From Agarilytica sp033852165 (GTDB taxonomy: Bacteria > Pseudomonadota > Gammaproteobacteria > Pseudomonadales > Cellvibrionaceae): a stretch of DNA of 64,000 bases. Below are positions 1 to 9,309 of the stretch, one piece after another. The notes under the pieces were generated by a model that worked only from the letters and a program-made list of their open reading frames with translations, was not told the DNA's origin and did no database searches. Location: assembly GCA_033852165.1 (NCBI GenBank), contig JAWSUZ010000011.1, positions 1 through 64,000 of the forward strand, read 5' to 3'. How positions within the stretch are numbered: the first letter of the stretch is position 1; every line of letters starts with the position of its first letter. The position numbers were made by a program, and so were the translations under genes.

Positions 1-152
<152 letters not shown>

Positions 153-175
153 CACCCGCCCACTATTTTTCTTTT

Positions 176-2383
176 TTATTCCACAAACATTTCCTTAAAC
201 ATCGAAATAACACGCTGTACAACTTCACGCTTCACATGACGATGGTCATCTTTCCAGGCATCTTGTGAACATTCTGTTACCAGCTCATAGCTTGGTAGGT
301 AATAAACACCGTCCATCTCATTAATCACTTGATCAATAGCAACACGCAATACCGCTTTAGAATGAGAGTTCGCTTCGATGATGTGATGGGTTTCTCCCCT
401 TCCGGTTGCCAACAAAGGAATCGGAGACAGTGAAATCACCAATTTAAAATCGGGATTTTCTTCGCGCACCATATTGACAAAGGATTTTATATTGTCAACA
501 TTTTCCTGAACCGTCAGTACTCGGTGTTGAAGCAAGTGGTAAAAACCCTCTCTAGGGTTACGTGAGATTACGGAACCATCATGTAATTGCCAACATTCAT
601 TTAAGCCCGCCGTAAAGATAAAGACCTTACATTTTAAGAGAGACCCACGCACAGCCGCAATGTGCTTTGAATAATCCTGCAAGTAAGCTTCTTTCGAAGA
701 GAAGTACACATTCTCACGATATGGATCGGTAATAATATTATTGTCTGCCCGACAACAATATTGTATAAATTCACGATGCCCAAACGCTTTTTCCGCCAGC
801 TGTCTGAGACTTGGCGTATTGAAGAGTAAACCGTAGTTTGCACTGAACTTCGCATATTTATCCCCAGCTTTATAGCCATCAACAAAAACACCACTTTCAG
901 GGCTATCGGCCCGCTCTTCTACGACATAATTAAACCCTTCAGATTGCAAAAATTCAGCTATTTCAAAGGCGAAACACGATCCGGCTGAGCCTATTGGGGT
1001 TTTGTGATCCATAATTTTATGCCGTCTCACAAAAGGCAGCATATCGAATTTATTGTTCGGGTGCTTGGGATGATTGGGGATTGGCCACATTACCGCATTG
1101 GGGTCTGGCTTGTTATTGGTTCTGAAACGTATATATGAAGCCGCGTGGTTTTTCTCAAACGCCAATAAGCTCTCCATATTCTGCATATCTTCGTCAGAAA
1201 AATAGCTCTTCCAATTTAGATTCTTTTGGAAAGATGTCTTTAAGGTTGTTATCAATTCATGTATGGGAAAATTTGGAATCGGACCACTGGCTTTAATAAT
1301 ATTATTGTGGATTTTGATTGCATACTTTTCGTCTTTAAAGATGACTTTTAGGTGATGCAGTAACGAAGCCGAATCACTAATAATCCCTTTTTCGTTGAGT
1401 TCAACCACCCCAGTTTCCTCAATTTCCCCCTCAAAATCTTCACACACACCTAACACCTTTTGAGCATAACCTTCAAACGGTTGACAACAGATGCCGCAGC
1501 CTACGCCTTTTTCATAAACAGATTTCCAAGGTATAGGGCTTGGAACAAGACAAAGCGTGAACGAGTACCGTACGCCACCCTCTCCTGGCGCTTCGGCCCT
1601 GTGCGCAATCTGCGATGGGTTAAACAATAAAGTATCACCAGCCTCGAAAGCCATACGTTCGGATTTAAATTCGATGTCACAAGCTTCAAGTAAGTCAGAA
1701 ATGTCGCCTTGTCGTTTATTAATATCATTCAATATATAGCCAACTTCTTTTAGGCGTTGCGTCGATGCTAGATCACCAACTAGCGTTGCCGAATCATGAT
1801 CAGAAGTGCTATTTAAGTAAGTGATCGTTTTAAGATGACATGAAGGACCACCGTCACAGTGCCATTTTGAAAAATAACGATCACTTGTTTCTTGGTGTTT
1901 GACCGCAGAATATCCTGCCCAGATCACCGAATAATGACTGCCAAAATAACTTTTTATCTCGGCATCCAACTCTGGAGTGAGTATCATTTCAACAAGCGGT
2001 AAAATTTCTTCAGAAGAACACTTATAGGCATCTTTTTCAGAGTAAAAACGAAGAAATGTATCGACATTTTCTTTGCTAAGTGTTCTTTCAAAGAACTTTT
2101 TATGTTCGTCCTGAATATCTGAAACCGTTTGGCCGGTCGGTCGATATTTTTTACGCGAAATATTGGTCAGTCGCGCATATTGGTGTTCATTATCATATAG
2201 ATTAAACACATTCAGATGATTGTTAGGTCTAAGATCATATTTATTTTTTATTTCAGGAGGAATAGTCATAGTAAACTTACCATTTAGCCGACGTTTTTTG
2301 CCTATATCATTATAGCAGGCAACATTTACACCAATTTTATTGAATAACCCATACATTAAGCTGGAAAAGTGAAGTTCCTTCAA
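176..2383 (-). CDS. 2OG-Fe(II) dioxygenase-like / GSCFA domain fusion protein
   Basis: The 735-residue product appears to be a two-domain protein. Residues about 150–285 look like a 2-oxoglutarate/Fe(II) dioxygenase double-stranded beta helix: an HxD pair (H175, D177), a distal histidine (H261) and an arginine 11 residues later (R272) suited to bind 2-oxoglutarate. Residues about 460–730 carry GSCFA-family (SGNH hydrolase-like) hallmarks: GSAGSCFA at 465–472, TAGLNE at 591–596 and DDHRHV at 712–717. GSCFA proteins are thought to act on acyl or glycan substrates. The substrate here is unknown. The gene sits just downstream of flagellin on the same strand, but a terminator separates them. The start used is TTG; an ATG at 2356 would shorten the protein by nine residues, and neither has a clear ribosome binding site. 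Confidence 0.75.
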   Translation of the reverse strand: MKELHFSSLMYGLFNKIGVNVACYNDIGKKRRLNGKFTMTIPPEIKNKYDLRPNNHLNVFNLYDNEHQYARLTNISRKKYRPTGQTVSDIQDEHKKFFERTLSKENVDTFLRFYSEKDAYKCSSEEILPLVEMILTPELDAEIKSYFGSHYSVIWAGYSAVKHQETSDRYFSKWHCDGGPSCHLKTITYLNSTSDHDSATLVGDLASTQRLKEVGYILNDINKRQGDISDLLEACDIEFKSERMAFEAGDTLLFNPSQIAHRAEAPGEGGVRYSFTLCLVPSPIPWKSVYEKGVGCGICCQPFEGYAQKVLGVCEDFEGEIEETGVVELNEKGIISDSASLLHHLKVIFKDEKYAIKIHNNIIKASGPIPNFPIHELITTLKTSFQKNLNWKSYFSDEDMQNMESLLAFEKNHAASYIRFRTNNKPDPNAVMWPIPNHPKHPNNKFDMLPFVRRHKIMDHKTPIGSAGSCFAFEIAEFLQSEGFNYVVEERADSPESGVFVDGYKAGDKYAKFSANYGLLFNTPSLRQLAEKAFGHREFIQYCCRADNNIITDPYRENVYFSSKEAYLQDYSKHIAAVRGSLLKCKVFIFTAGLNECWQLHDGSVISRNPREGFYHLLQHRVLTVQENVDNIKSFVNMVREENPDFKLVISLSPIPLLATGRGETHHIIEANSHSKAVLRVAIDQVINEMDGVYYLPSYELVTECSQDAWKDDHRHVKREVVQRVISMFKEMFVE

Positions 2384-2542
2384 ACCACTCTTGCACGTCC
2401 TATTGACGTTCCACCTTTAACTCACCCAACTAATAAACACTTTCATTTTGTACGGTGATTTTCAAACCCCGTCAATCGATTGAGGGACAATTCACAGAGC
2501 TACTTTTTTGGGGAAACATTTTTGGTTCATCAAGTAATTTAA

Positions 2543-2578
2543 ACAAAAAAAATCCGAGCAAGCCCGGATTTTAATTTT
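2543..2578 (-). terminator. Rho-independent terminator of flagellin gene
   Basis: An AAAATCCG/CGGATTTT stem (2549–2556 with 2565–2572) is followed on the minus strand by a T-rich run. It lies about 20 bp after the flagellin stop codon. Confidence 0.85.
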
Positions 2579-2596
2579 CAAGGAAAGCTATATTCC

Positions 2597-4342
2597 TTAA
2601 CCTTGAAGTAATTGCAGTACCTGTTGAGGCTGCGCGTTGGCCTGGGCCAACATTGCTTGCGACGCTTGTTGCAGTACTTGCGCCCGACTCAACATCGATG
2701 TTTCTGCGGCAAAGTCAGCATCAACAATTCGAGACCTCGCTGCCGCCGTTTTCTCGGATACGTTCGATAAGTTCGACATAGTAAAATCAAGCCGATTATT
2801 AATCGCACCCAAATCAGACCGCGTCGAGTTGATCTGTTCTAAGGCCACGTCAATGACGTCAATCGCTTGCTGCGCTCCAGCCGTTGTTCCAATCTGAACC
2901 CCCGACACCGAACCACTGCCTTCCGCAGAGTTTTGCTCTTGTAAACCGGTCAGGGCTTCAACATCCGCATCCGTAGCTGAATCACCGTATTTAATCGAAA
3001 TATTTTCGTTCGTTGTCGATCTCAGACTCAGCCTTGCCGTGTTCCCCGGCGCTTCAAAAGCAACTACCCCGGTTTGATCTGCCAGCAGGTTAATCGCGGC
3101 AACAACAGCGTCGATGTCGTTAGCAATCGAGGTACCAACAGTTATCGCGCCGATTTCAACGCCGTTGATGATCAAATCACCTGCGTTAATATCATTAGCC
3201 GCTGTAGTGGTTAATGTTACACCCAATAAATTTCCGTCATCGTCTTGAACATTTATGCCCAAATTATCCAATTCAGCTGTGGTAACACCCGTACCCGCTT
3301 CTATTTTCACACCGTTACTATCGGAACTGGTATCGCTTAAAACAAGTCGGAAATTTTCTGTTTCGCTAGCCGTTGCAGCTCCGGTTGCAGCCTGCGAACT
3401 CGACGCATCTTGTACTTGTATACTTTCGGCTCCGGAGGCCGTCAACACTAATTTCCCATCGTTATTGAGTTTTGCATCGATGATAGTATCGGAGTTAATT
3501 TTGTTAACCAGTTCATTCATATTACTGGTGTCAGTAATATTATAGACTTGCGAATTACCATCGCCATCGGTCAGGGTCAGGGTTAATGAAGTACCTGGGA
3601 CTAACACCCCACTACCAGCCGCATTAGAAACATAGGAAACTAAGGTACTCGCCTCTGCCCCTTTTCCATCTAAATCAGCATTGATAATCGCCAATACTTC
3701 ATTAACATTGGTTGCGGTCGTTAAGGCGGTGATGGCGACATCATTAATGATTAATTCGTCTCCACCAGCCAAGGCGGTTAAATCCGCAAGCCCATTCGCC
3801 ATTTCTTCGCCAACGATATCGCCAGAGCTAGAACCTAACGACGAGGTGCTAAAACCTTGAATCTGTAAGTCGATCGTTTGATTCGCCTCGGAACCAATTT
3901 GTAACTCAACGTTACCTAGACTTCCGTCAAGCAAGGGCTGACCATTAAACGTTGTTGAAGAGGCGATCCGATCAATTTCAGCTTTCAATTGCTGCACTTC
4001 TGCATCAAGTGTTTTCCGGTCAACTTGAGAATAAATTCCGTTAGCCGATTGAATCGAAAGTTCGCGCATACGCTGTAGGATGTTTGTTACTTCATCCAAT
4101 GCGCCTTCAGCCGTTTGAATCAACGAGATGCCGTCGTTGGCATTTCGAATTGCTTGATCCAGGCCTCGAATCTGAGAGGTCTGCCGATTCGAAATTGCTA
4201 AGCCAGCAGCATCATCTCGTGCAGTGTTAATGCGTTTACCAGATGCCAAACGCTCCATAGCCTGTTGCATTTGATTGCCAGACTTAACCAGTTGTCGTTG
4301 GGCATTTAGCGAAGCAACATTTGTGTTGATGACTAAAGGCAT
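2597..4342 (-). CDS. fliC: Flagellin (filament protein)
   Basis: This is the major filament subunit, secreted by the flagellar type III apparatus and polymerised beyond the hook. The N-terminal D0/D1 region (MPLVINTNVASLNAQ through about residue 145) and the C-terminal D1/D0 region (about 490–581) are canonical. At 581 residues it is longer than usual because of the variable central part. That part contains at least two flagellin_IN-type repeats, with cores GDELIINDVAI and AGDLIINGVEI. It has its own terminator and an upstream sigma-54 promoter, so it is probably monocistronic. No FliA-type promoter was found in the 170 bp upstream, which suggests RpoN control of this filament gene, as known for Vibrio flaA. 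Confidence 0.95.
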   Translation of the reverse strand: MPLVINTNVASLNAQRQLVKSGNQMQQAMERLASGKRINTARDDAAGLAISNRQTSQIRGLDQAIRNANDGISLIQTAEGALDEVTNILQRMRELSIQSANGIYSQVDRKTLDAEVQQLKAEIDRIASSTTFNGQPLLDGSLGNVELQIGSEANQTIDLQIQGFSTSSLGSSSGDIVGEEMANGLADLTALAGGDELIINDVAITALTTATNVNEVLAIINADLDGKGAEASTLVSYVSNAAGSGVLVPGTSLTLTLTDGDGNSQVYNITDTSNMNELVNKINSDTIIDAKLNNDGKLVLTASGAESIQVQDASSSQAATGAATASETENFRLVLSDTSSDSNGVKIEAGTGVTTAELDNLGINVQDDDGNLLGVTLTTTAANDINAGDLIINGVEIGAITVGTSIANDIDAVVAAINLLADQTGVVAFEAPGNTARLSLRSTTNENISIKYGDSATDADVEALTGLQEQNSAEGSGSVSGVQIGTTAGAQQAIDVIDVALEQINSTRSDLGAINNRLDFTMSNLSNVSEKTAAARSRIVDADFAAETSMLSRAQVLQQASQAMLAQANAQPQQVLQLLQG

Positions 4343-4443
4343 AGCTTTTCTCCTGTAACCTCAAGTGTCACGTTCAAGTTAGATAAATCATTTGCCAGTA
4401 GTAAATTGTTTAAAGCGGCAATTGGATTTAATAATCTTACAAG

Positions 4444-4459
4444 TGCAACCGCTATGCCA
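4444..4459 (-). promoter_or_regulatory. Sigma-54 promoter of flagellin gene
   Basis: The minus strand reads TGGCATAGCGGTTGCA: GG, ten bases, GC, with both flanks close to the TGGCAC-N5-TTGCA consensus. It lies about 100 bp upstream of the flagellin start. The flgB promoter TGGCATAAGCGTTGCA is almost identical. Confidence 0.85.
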
Positions 4460-4513
4460 GAATTGATTTTTTGTTAGTTTTCAAGGGGTTAGATAATAGT
4501 TGTGAGACGGCTT

Positions 4514-4543
4514 TTTATTGCCGCTTTATTAAGCGGCAATAAA
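4514..4543. promoter_or_regulatory. Perfect inverted repeat, candidate activator site
   Basis: Two 13-bp arms (4514–4526, 4531–4543) with a TATT loop contain the core TTGCCGCTT/AAGCGGCAA. The site lies about 80–110 bp upstream of the predicted flagellin start point, the usual place for an enhancer-binding protein of a sigma-54 promoter. Single copies of the same core occur at 4412–4423 and 4565–4575, and an AAAGCGG/CCGCTTT pair occurs upstream of flgB. That a FleQ/FlrA-type activator binds here is inference. Confidence 0.5.
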
Positions 4544-4661
4544 TTGTCTTTGAACCTGAAAAATATTGCCGCTTTGAAACGCGGAACTCAAAATAAAAAC
4601 CGAAAAAATATTTTGGCTGGAGATAATTTTTACGAGATTAGAACAATATGCATTCCCACGG

Positions 4662-4709
4662 GGACCGTGGGAACGAGAAAACCAGTGGGAGGAGCCAATA
4701 GCGAAGTAT
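4662..4709. repeat. 48-bp dispersed repeat, copy 1
   Basis: It begins GGACCGTGGGAACGAGAAAA and runs through GGAGCCAATAGCGAAGTAT. A second copy with about one mismatch is at 5200–5247 in the same orientation. Together they bracket the tandem-repeat block. Confidence 0.85.
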
Positions 4710-4789
4710 ACGTTCTCGTTCCCACGGTCTTCGGCTCTGGCATCCTGCTTCGCTCTACCTCCTGCATCCATGCAGTCGCCGTGGGAATG

Positions 4790-4856
4790 CATACGTGAAG
4801 TGAAAACCGATCAGAATTATCGGATTTACTGGAATATGAACAAACAATATTCGAAT
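4790..4856 (+). repeat. 67-bp dispersed repeat (second copy inverted at 29551–29617)
   Basis: The 67 bases match the reverse complement of 29551–29617 with two mismatches. In both places the element is flanked by TTCCCACGG-type palindromes. Confidence 0.9.
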
Positions 4857-4895
4857 GAAGTGCAACAAACATACTTCGGTCTGCATTCCCACGGA

Positions 4896-5102
4896 GACGA
4901 TTACACGGATGTAATCGGTAGAACGACTCATTAGCGCAGGACGCGCGTCAGTAGAATAACGCAGGACAATTACAGGGATGTAATTGGTAGGGCGACTCAT
5001 TAGCGCAGGAAGCGCGCAAGTAGAATAACGCAGGACAATTATAGGGAAGTAATTGGTAGAGCGACTCATTAGCGCAGGACGCGCGTAAGTAGAATAACGC
5101 AG
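4896..5102. repeat. Three tandem 69-bp repeats
   Basis: Units lie at 4896–4964, 4965–5033 and 5034–5102. Each contains ATTACA..TGTAAT dyad symmetry followed by GCGACTCATTAGCGCAGGA and AGTAGAATAACGCAG. Differences between units are scattered single bases. Confidence 0.95.
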
Positions 5103-5152
5103 GAGCAGTTATCGATGAGACAAAGCCGAGCAGTTATCGAGGAGACAAAGTC
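5103..5152. repeat. Two tandem 25-bp repeats
   Basis: The unit begins GAGCAGTTATCGATGAGAC and occurs twice directly after the 69-bp repeats, with two or three differences between copies. Confidence 0.85.
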
Positions 5153-5199
5153 GAACGTAGGAACGAGGGTATTTGAGTTCAGAATACTTTCACAGTCTC

Positions 5200-5247
5200 G
5201 GACCGTGGGAACGAGAAAACCAGAGGGAGGAGCCAATAGCGAAGTAT
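5200..5247. repeat. 48-bp dispersed repeat, copy 2
   Basis: Second copy of the element at 4662–4709. It ends only about 8 bp from the flgL stop codon, so it lies in the 3' untranslated part of the flg operon transcript. Confidence 0.85.
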
Positions 5248-5255
5248 TAGATTGA

Positions 5256-6515
5256 TTAAAGCTGACTAAAGAGTGTAAGGCGACTAACACGAATAAAAGC
5301 CGCTTGGGCAGCTTCTAACACAAGACTTTGCGCTGAAAGTTTGGTTGCCGCTTCCGAGTAATTGACATCGCGCAAGAGCGACAATAATTCTTGAGAAACT
5401 AGCTTCGTATCCAAGTGTAAAGCTTCTGTACTGTCTAAAGTATTGTATCTTGCGCCTAACGTAGAAACTGTTTCGAGGACACTTGTCTGAGCGTTCGAGA
5501 GGTTATCTATCGTCGCGGCAACAATTCTACTGATACTGTCACGCGAATCATTACTACCATCGTAGGATTTCATTGCTTCACTAAAGCGCGCGACAGTCGT
5601 TAAAATATCTTGTTTTTCGGACGACTGGATAAAAAACTGATCACCTGGTATACCCGGAATTCCTGATGTGGGGTTTCCCCCTATACGAAAACTGATCCCT
5701 TCCATTTGTATTTCTGTGCCCGGACTGTACACCTGATCTGCGGCAATTATACGTCCGGTTGAGCGTTCGCGTGCTGTAAAGTTTTTACCCGCCGGTACGA
5801 TATTCGAGTCTTCATTAAAGGTAATGATGATATCTTCGGGGTAAAATTCGTCGTAAGCATCTTGATCCGTCACATTCCCAATCGAAATACTGGCTGCCGG
5901 AACCGATCGATTTGATGAGCTGGAAGAAGTATTGAAAGTATTTTCCGCACTGTCAATATCAACAAATATTTTTTTCCCAGAATCACTCGCCGCAACAGTG
6001 GAATTTCGCGAAATTTTTATGAATTTTTGTCCCTCGTCCCCATCGTAGCGGAACCCAGAATTGATATTCCCCGAAAAAGGCGCTTCCTTACTTTTATAAC
6101 CGCCAAAAATATAGTCACCATTGGAGTTTTGGGAATTCAGAAGGTTAGTCAATTCGTCTAGCCGCGCATCCACCTCATTAGCTAAAGAAGTGTATTCATT
6201 CTCAGATAATGTTGCCGTGTTACCGGCCTGGATGGCAAGCTCTTGCATACGTAAAATAATATTGGTAACACCATCGAGGATGGTTTCTTCCAATATGAGG
6301 TTGTTTTTTGCTATATCAATATTGCGTTGAAATTGTTCAACGTCGGATAACTCTCTCGTTATCGATAGGATTTTTGTAGTGGCTACCGGATCATCCGAAG
6401 GCGTGAGCACTCTGCGACCCGTAGACAATTGCTCTTGCGTTTTAATAAGCGCCTGATTGGCGTCGGCAATACTGTTGTTAGCAATATTAAATATTTGAGT
6501 GGATGATATTCTCAT
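5256..6515 (-). CDS. flgL: Flagellar hook-associated protein 3
   Basis: Hook–filament junction protein that sits between FlgK and the filament. The N-terminus (MRISSTQIFNIANNSI, then LSTGRRVLTPSDDP at about 30–43) and the C-terminal coiled-coil segment ending in RVSRLTLFSQL are flagellin-like and typical of FlgL. At 419 residues it is at the long end of the family. It follows flgK with a 19-bp gap and is probably the last gene of the flgF–flgL transcript. No clear terminator was seen after it; transcription would enter the repeat-filled spacer. Confidence 0.93.
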   Translation of the reverse strand: MRISSTQIFNIANNSIADANQALIKTQEQLSTGRRVLTPSDDPVATTKILSITRELSDVEQFQRNIDIAKNNLILEETILDGVTNIILRMQELAIQAGNTATLSENEYTSLANEVDARLDELTNLLNSQNSNGDYIFGGYKSKEAPFSGNINSGFRYDGDEGQKFIKISRNSTVAASDSGKKIFVDIDSAENTFNTSSSSSNRSVPAASISIGNVTDQDAYDEFYPEDIIITFNEDSNIVPAGKNFTARERSTGRIIAADQVYSPGTEIQMEGISFRIGGNPTSGIPGIPGDQFFIQSSEKQDILTTVARFSEAMKSYDGSNDSRDSISRIVAATIDNLSNAQTSVLETVSTLGARYNTLDSTEALHLDTKLVSQELLSLLRDVNYSEAATKLSAQSLVLEAAQAAFIRVSRLTLFSQL

Positions 6516-6534
6516 GATTTACGCCAACCTACTT

Positions 6535-9309
6535 TTAAAAGGAATTAATCAGTCGATCAAATAGATTGCGTGCAACTGAGATAACCTGAGCATTGGCCGC
6601 AAACATTTGTTCGTATCGAATAAGGTTCGACGCTTCTTCATCCAGGTTTACCGATGAAATAGAATCTCTTAATCGTGTTATCTGTTCCAAAACTCGCTCA
6701 CTCGCTTCTTTGTTTGAACGAGATGATGCAGTTTCAATGCCAACAGTTTCCACTAAGGAAGCATAACTGTCACTGTAACTAGTGGTTCCCCCATTTACGG
6801 TGGTTCTATTTTGCAAATCGCTCATTGCCAATGCATTGCGGTTATCCGAAGCAGCATCTATGTTAAAACCCAAGGTAAAGGTATCGCCAATTCTAGGCAC
6901 ACCTTGAATTGAAGCCTGGATACCCAGATAGGTTGATCGTGCGAAGGTGGGCGAAGAGGTGTCGCCAAACAATAAGCTATTAGGCGGGAAAGTCCCGAGT
7001 GTAATGTTATCGGCTAAACGTACGTCTATTTCGCCCCCTACAGCAATGGCCGATGTGTTCCCTGCCCCAGCGCCGGTTAACGTTACGGCGGCGTTATTAC
7101 CGTCGCTTACATTTAGAGTACTTGGCCCACCAGCATCGGCTTCTAAAGTAATTTGTAAATCATCACCTTCGGGGGCAGTAATGCGCAGTTCCGAAACTCC
7201 AGTAACCGGATCAACCGCTGCTAGCGCAAAAATTCCCCGAGCGGCTAGTGCAGCGTTGTTATTGATTCTATCGGCGAGGTAATCATTAAAATCATCCTCG
7301 CTAACACTCGGGTCCGGCACCATCGACGAAACAACGAAAGACGCACTAACAGCATCAAATTCATATTCAATAAGGTCTTCGCCGTTCAGCGATATTTGCA
7401 AGGGTGTTGTTCGTGATAAACTGGCTGTATCAGTAATTTCAGCATAGGTAAATGCAGATGCCGTTACCCCCGAAACATTATTTAACAGGCTTGCTGTCTC
7501 ACGAGCTGTGGCGTTAATCGCTGAAAACACAGTATTTGATATCGGGGCGACACCCGGAGTATCCGAGGTCTGCGTGATAGTAATGGCTTCTGCTGGATAA
7601 CCATTAATCAGCGCCCCACCGCCAGTAACAGGTGTTCTACCTGTAGGAAGGCCCACTAAATCGCCATTCGATTGAACAAGCGTTTCCCCAGGGTCTGTGG
7701 AGAAAAGAAGATTATCCGATCCCACAATATAACGTTGATTACGAATGGGCGGCACTAACGAAACCGGATTTCCGGGATTGCTATTATCCAAAATTTCGTA
7801 GGTATTTTCTGAGGTAAAACTCACAACTAAAGGCGGACTCATTTGACCGGAGCTTCCAAAAAGCGGCAATGGATTACCGTCCGCATCCTCTAAACCGAGC
7901 AGTTCACCTTGACTGATGCTACCGGAACCAATATTACCAATCGATGCATCTGTTACCAATGGACTACCAAATGCAATACTCTGCGCATTTAAAACTTCTG
8001 AAGAAAAGTCGCGCGCTCCTGATCGCGTGGGCAAAAGTTTAAAGGCATCTCCTGCTCGAAAACTACCGCCTTCGAAGACCAATTCCAAGCCATCAAATTC
8101 GACTCTTTGGGGCAAAACGCCGGTAAGTACACTGGTAAGTACCTCTTCGCCAGTAGTAAGATTGGAAACTCTAAACAACCCTCCCGATTCGATGACCACT
8201 TCATAATCATCGGCGCCTATTTCCGAACTGTTTTCAATATTAAGCGATATGATCCGGTCATTGGGTATCGAGTTATTGGAATTTCCCACCACACGATTAC
8301 GCGCCACTAGTGGATCGTTGACGTCGTAAAAGAAATTGCCACCAAACTCGTTATCTAAATTGATACCTTGGGTATGAATTGCATTGAAGGTATCCGCCAT
8401 CACAATCGCAATGCGACCGAGTTCGTTATAGGTTTGATCCATTATGCTATTTTGAAAACTTAATAAACCGCCTAGCTCACCACCGGATATGTTCTCGGTT
8501 ATGACAATGTCGCTGTCACCATTTTCGAAAACCACGTCGAGTTTTCGCGCATCTTGATCACTTGTTACGAGGCTAATGGTCCGCGCCTCGGTCCCCACCA
8601 CTAAGTTTTGCCCGTTGTTCATCACAACGTTAACTTGACCAAAACCTTGCTCATAACTTTGTACGCCAACTAATTTCGATAGGTTGCGAATCGCTTCGTC
8701 GCGCTGATCCAATAAGTCATTGGGCTGTGACCCACCGCCCGCACCAATTGCATCGGAAATACGTTGATTAAGCTGAGCAACATTATTCACTAAAGAATTA
8801 ATCTGCGAAACCGCGGAACTGATAAAATTGTCCACACCGTCATTGATCACATCTAAACGCGCGAATATGGTATTAAATTTGTCGGCTAGATTTTCAGATT
8901 CACTGATAATTAATTGGCGAGAAGGAATGGATGTTGGATCATCTGCGCCGTTTTGCAACGATGCAAAGAATGATTCTAAACCGTTTGACAGCCCCGTCGA
9001 TGGGTCTGATAGTAGGCGATCAAGTTGAGCAATATTTTCGTTGTAGGCCTGTAAGTCATTAAATAAACTGGTGTCAACGCGTAACTGCTCGGTGACAAAT
9101 CCATTCGTGATACGTTCAATGGAGGCAACGTTTACACCGTTGCCAACGTAACCACCGCCTTTTAAAGTGGCCGGGTTGGTAACCGAAATAACCGCTTGGC
9201 GGCTATACCCTTCTACACTGGCATTGGCAATATTGTGGCCGGTAATACTAAGGTTACTCTGGGCGACCTTCAGTCCGGTAACACTAATTCCGAGTAAGTT
9301 ACTGGTCAT
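6535..9309 (-). CDS. flgK: Flagellar hook-associated protein 1, enlarged
   Basis: First hook–filament junction protein. Residues 1–60 contain the rod/hook motif (GHNIANASVEGYSRQ) and the C-terminus the matching helix. Length is 924 residues against roughly 550–680 in most relatives. The extra length is central: residues about 571–781, from YPAEAITITQ to PPNSLLFGD, resemble an insert in FlgE (residues about 333–516) from the same operon. The start codon overlaps the flgJ stop (ATGA), implying translational coupling. Confidence 0.95.
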   Translation of the reverse strand: MTSNLLGISVTGLKVAQSNLSITGHNIANASVEGYSRQAVISVTNPATLKGGGYVGNGVNVASIERITNGFVTEQLRVDTSLFNDLQAYNENIAQLDRLLSDPSTGLSNGLESFFASLQNGADDPTSIPSRQLIISESENLADKFNTIFARLDVINDGVDNFISSAVSQINSLVNNVAQLNQRISDAIGAGGGSQPNDLLDQRDEAIRNLSKLVGVQSYEQGFGQVNVVMNNGQNLVVGTEARTISLVTSDQDARKLDVVFENGDSDIVITENISGGELGGLLSFQNSIMDQTYNELGRIAIVMADTFNAIHTQGINLDNEFGGNFFYDVNDPLVARNRVVGNSNNSIPNDRIISLNIENSSEIGADDYEVVIESGGLFRVSNLTTGEEVLTSVLTGVLPQRVEFDGLELVFEGGSFRAGDAFKLLPTRSGARDFSSEVLNAQSIAFGSPLVTDASIGNIGSGSISQGELLGLEDADGNPLPLFGSSGQMSPPLVVSFTSENTYEILDNSNPGNPVSLVPPIRNQRYIVGSDNLLFSTDPGETLVQSNGDLVGLPTGRTPVTGGGALINGYPAEAITITQTSDTPGVAPISNTVFSAINATARETASLLNNVSGVTASAFTYAEITDTASLSRTTPLQISLNGEDLIEYEFDAVSASFVVSSMVPDPSVSEDDFNDYLADRINNNAALAARGIFALAAVDPVTGVSELRITAPEGDDLQITLEADAGGPSTLNVSDGNNAAVTLTGAGAGNTSAIAVGGEIDVRLADNITLGTFPPNSLLFGDTSSPTFARSTYLGIQASIQGVPRIGDTFTLGFNIDAASDNRNALAMSDLQNRTTVNGGTTSYSDSYASLVETVGIETASSRSNKEASERVLEQITRLRDSISSVNLDEEASNLIRYEQMFAANAQVISVARNLFDRLINSF

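Larger units (their letters stand above)
4343..5255. other. Gene-free, repeat-filled spacer between flagellin and flgL
   Basis: Over 900 bp without a credible gene. It holds the flagellin promoter region, palindromic TTCCCACGG/CCGTGGGAA elements (for example 4653–4673), a 48-bp direct repeat pair, a 67-bp element with a second copy near 29.6 kb, three 69-bp tandem repeats and two 25-bp tandem repeats. The short open frames here only reflect the repeats. Confidence 0.8.

Noticed and set aside
4755..5069. Minus-strand open frame with a 23-residue internal repeat
   Set aside because: The frame is a by-product of the 69-bp DNA repeats; the repeats also break off in other frames, there is no ribosome site, and conserved differences do not favour synonymous changes.
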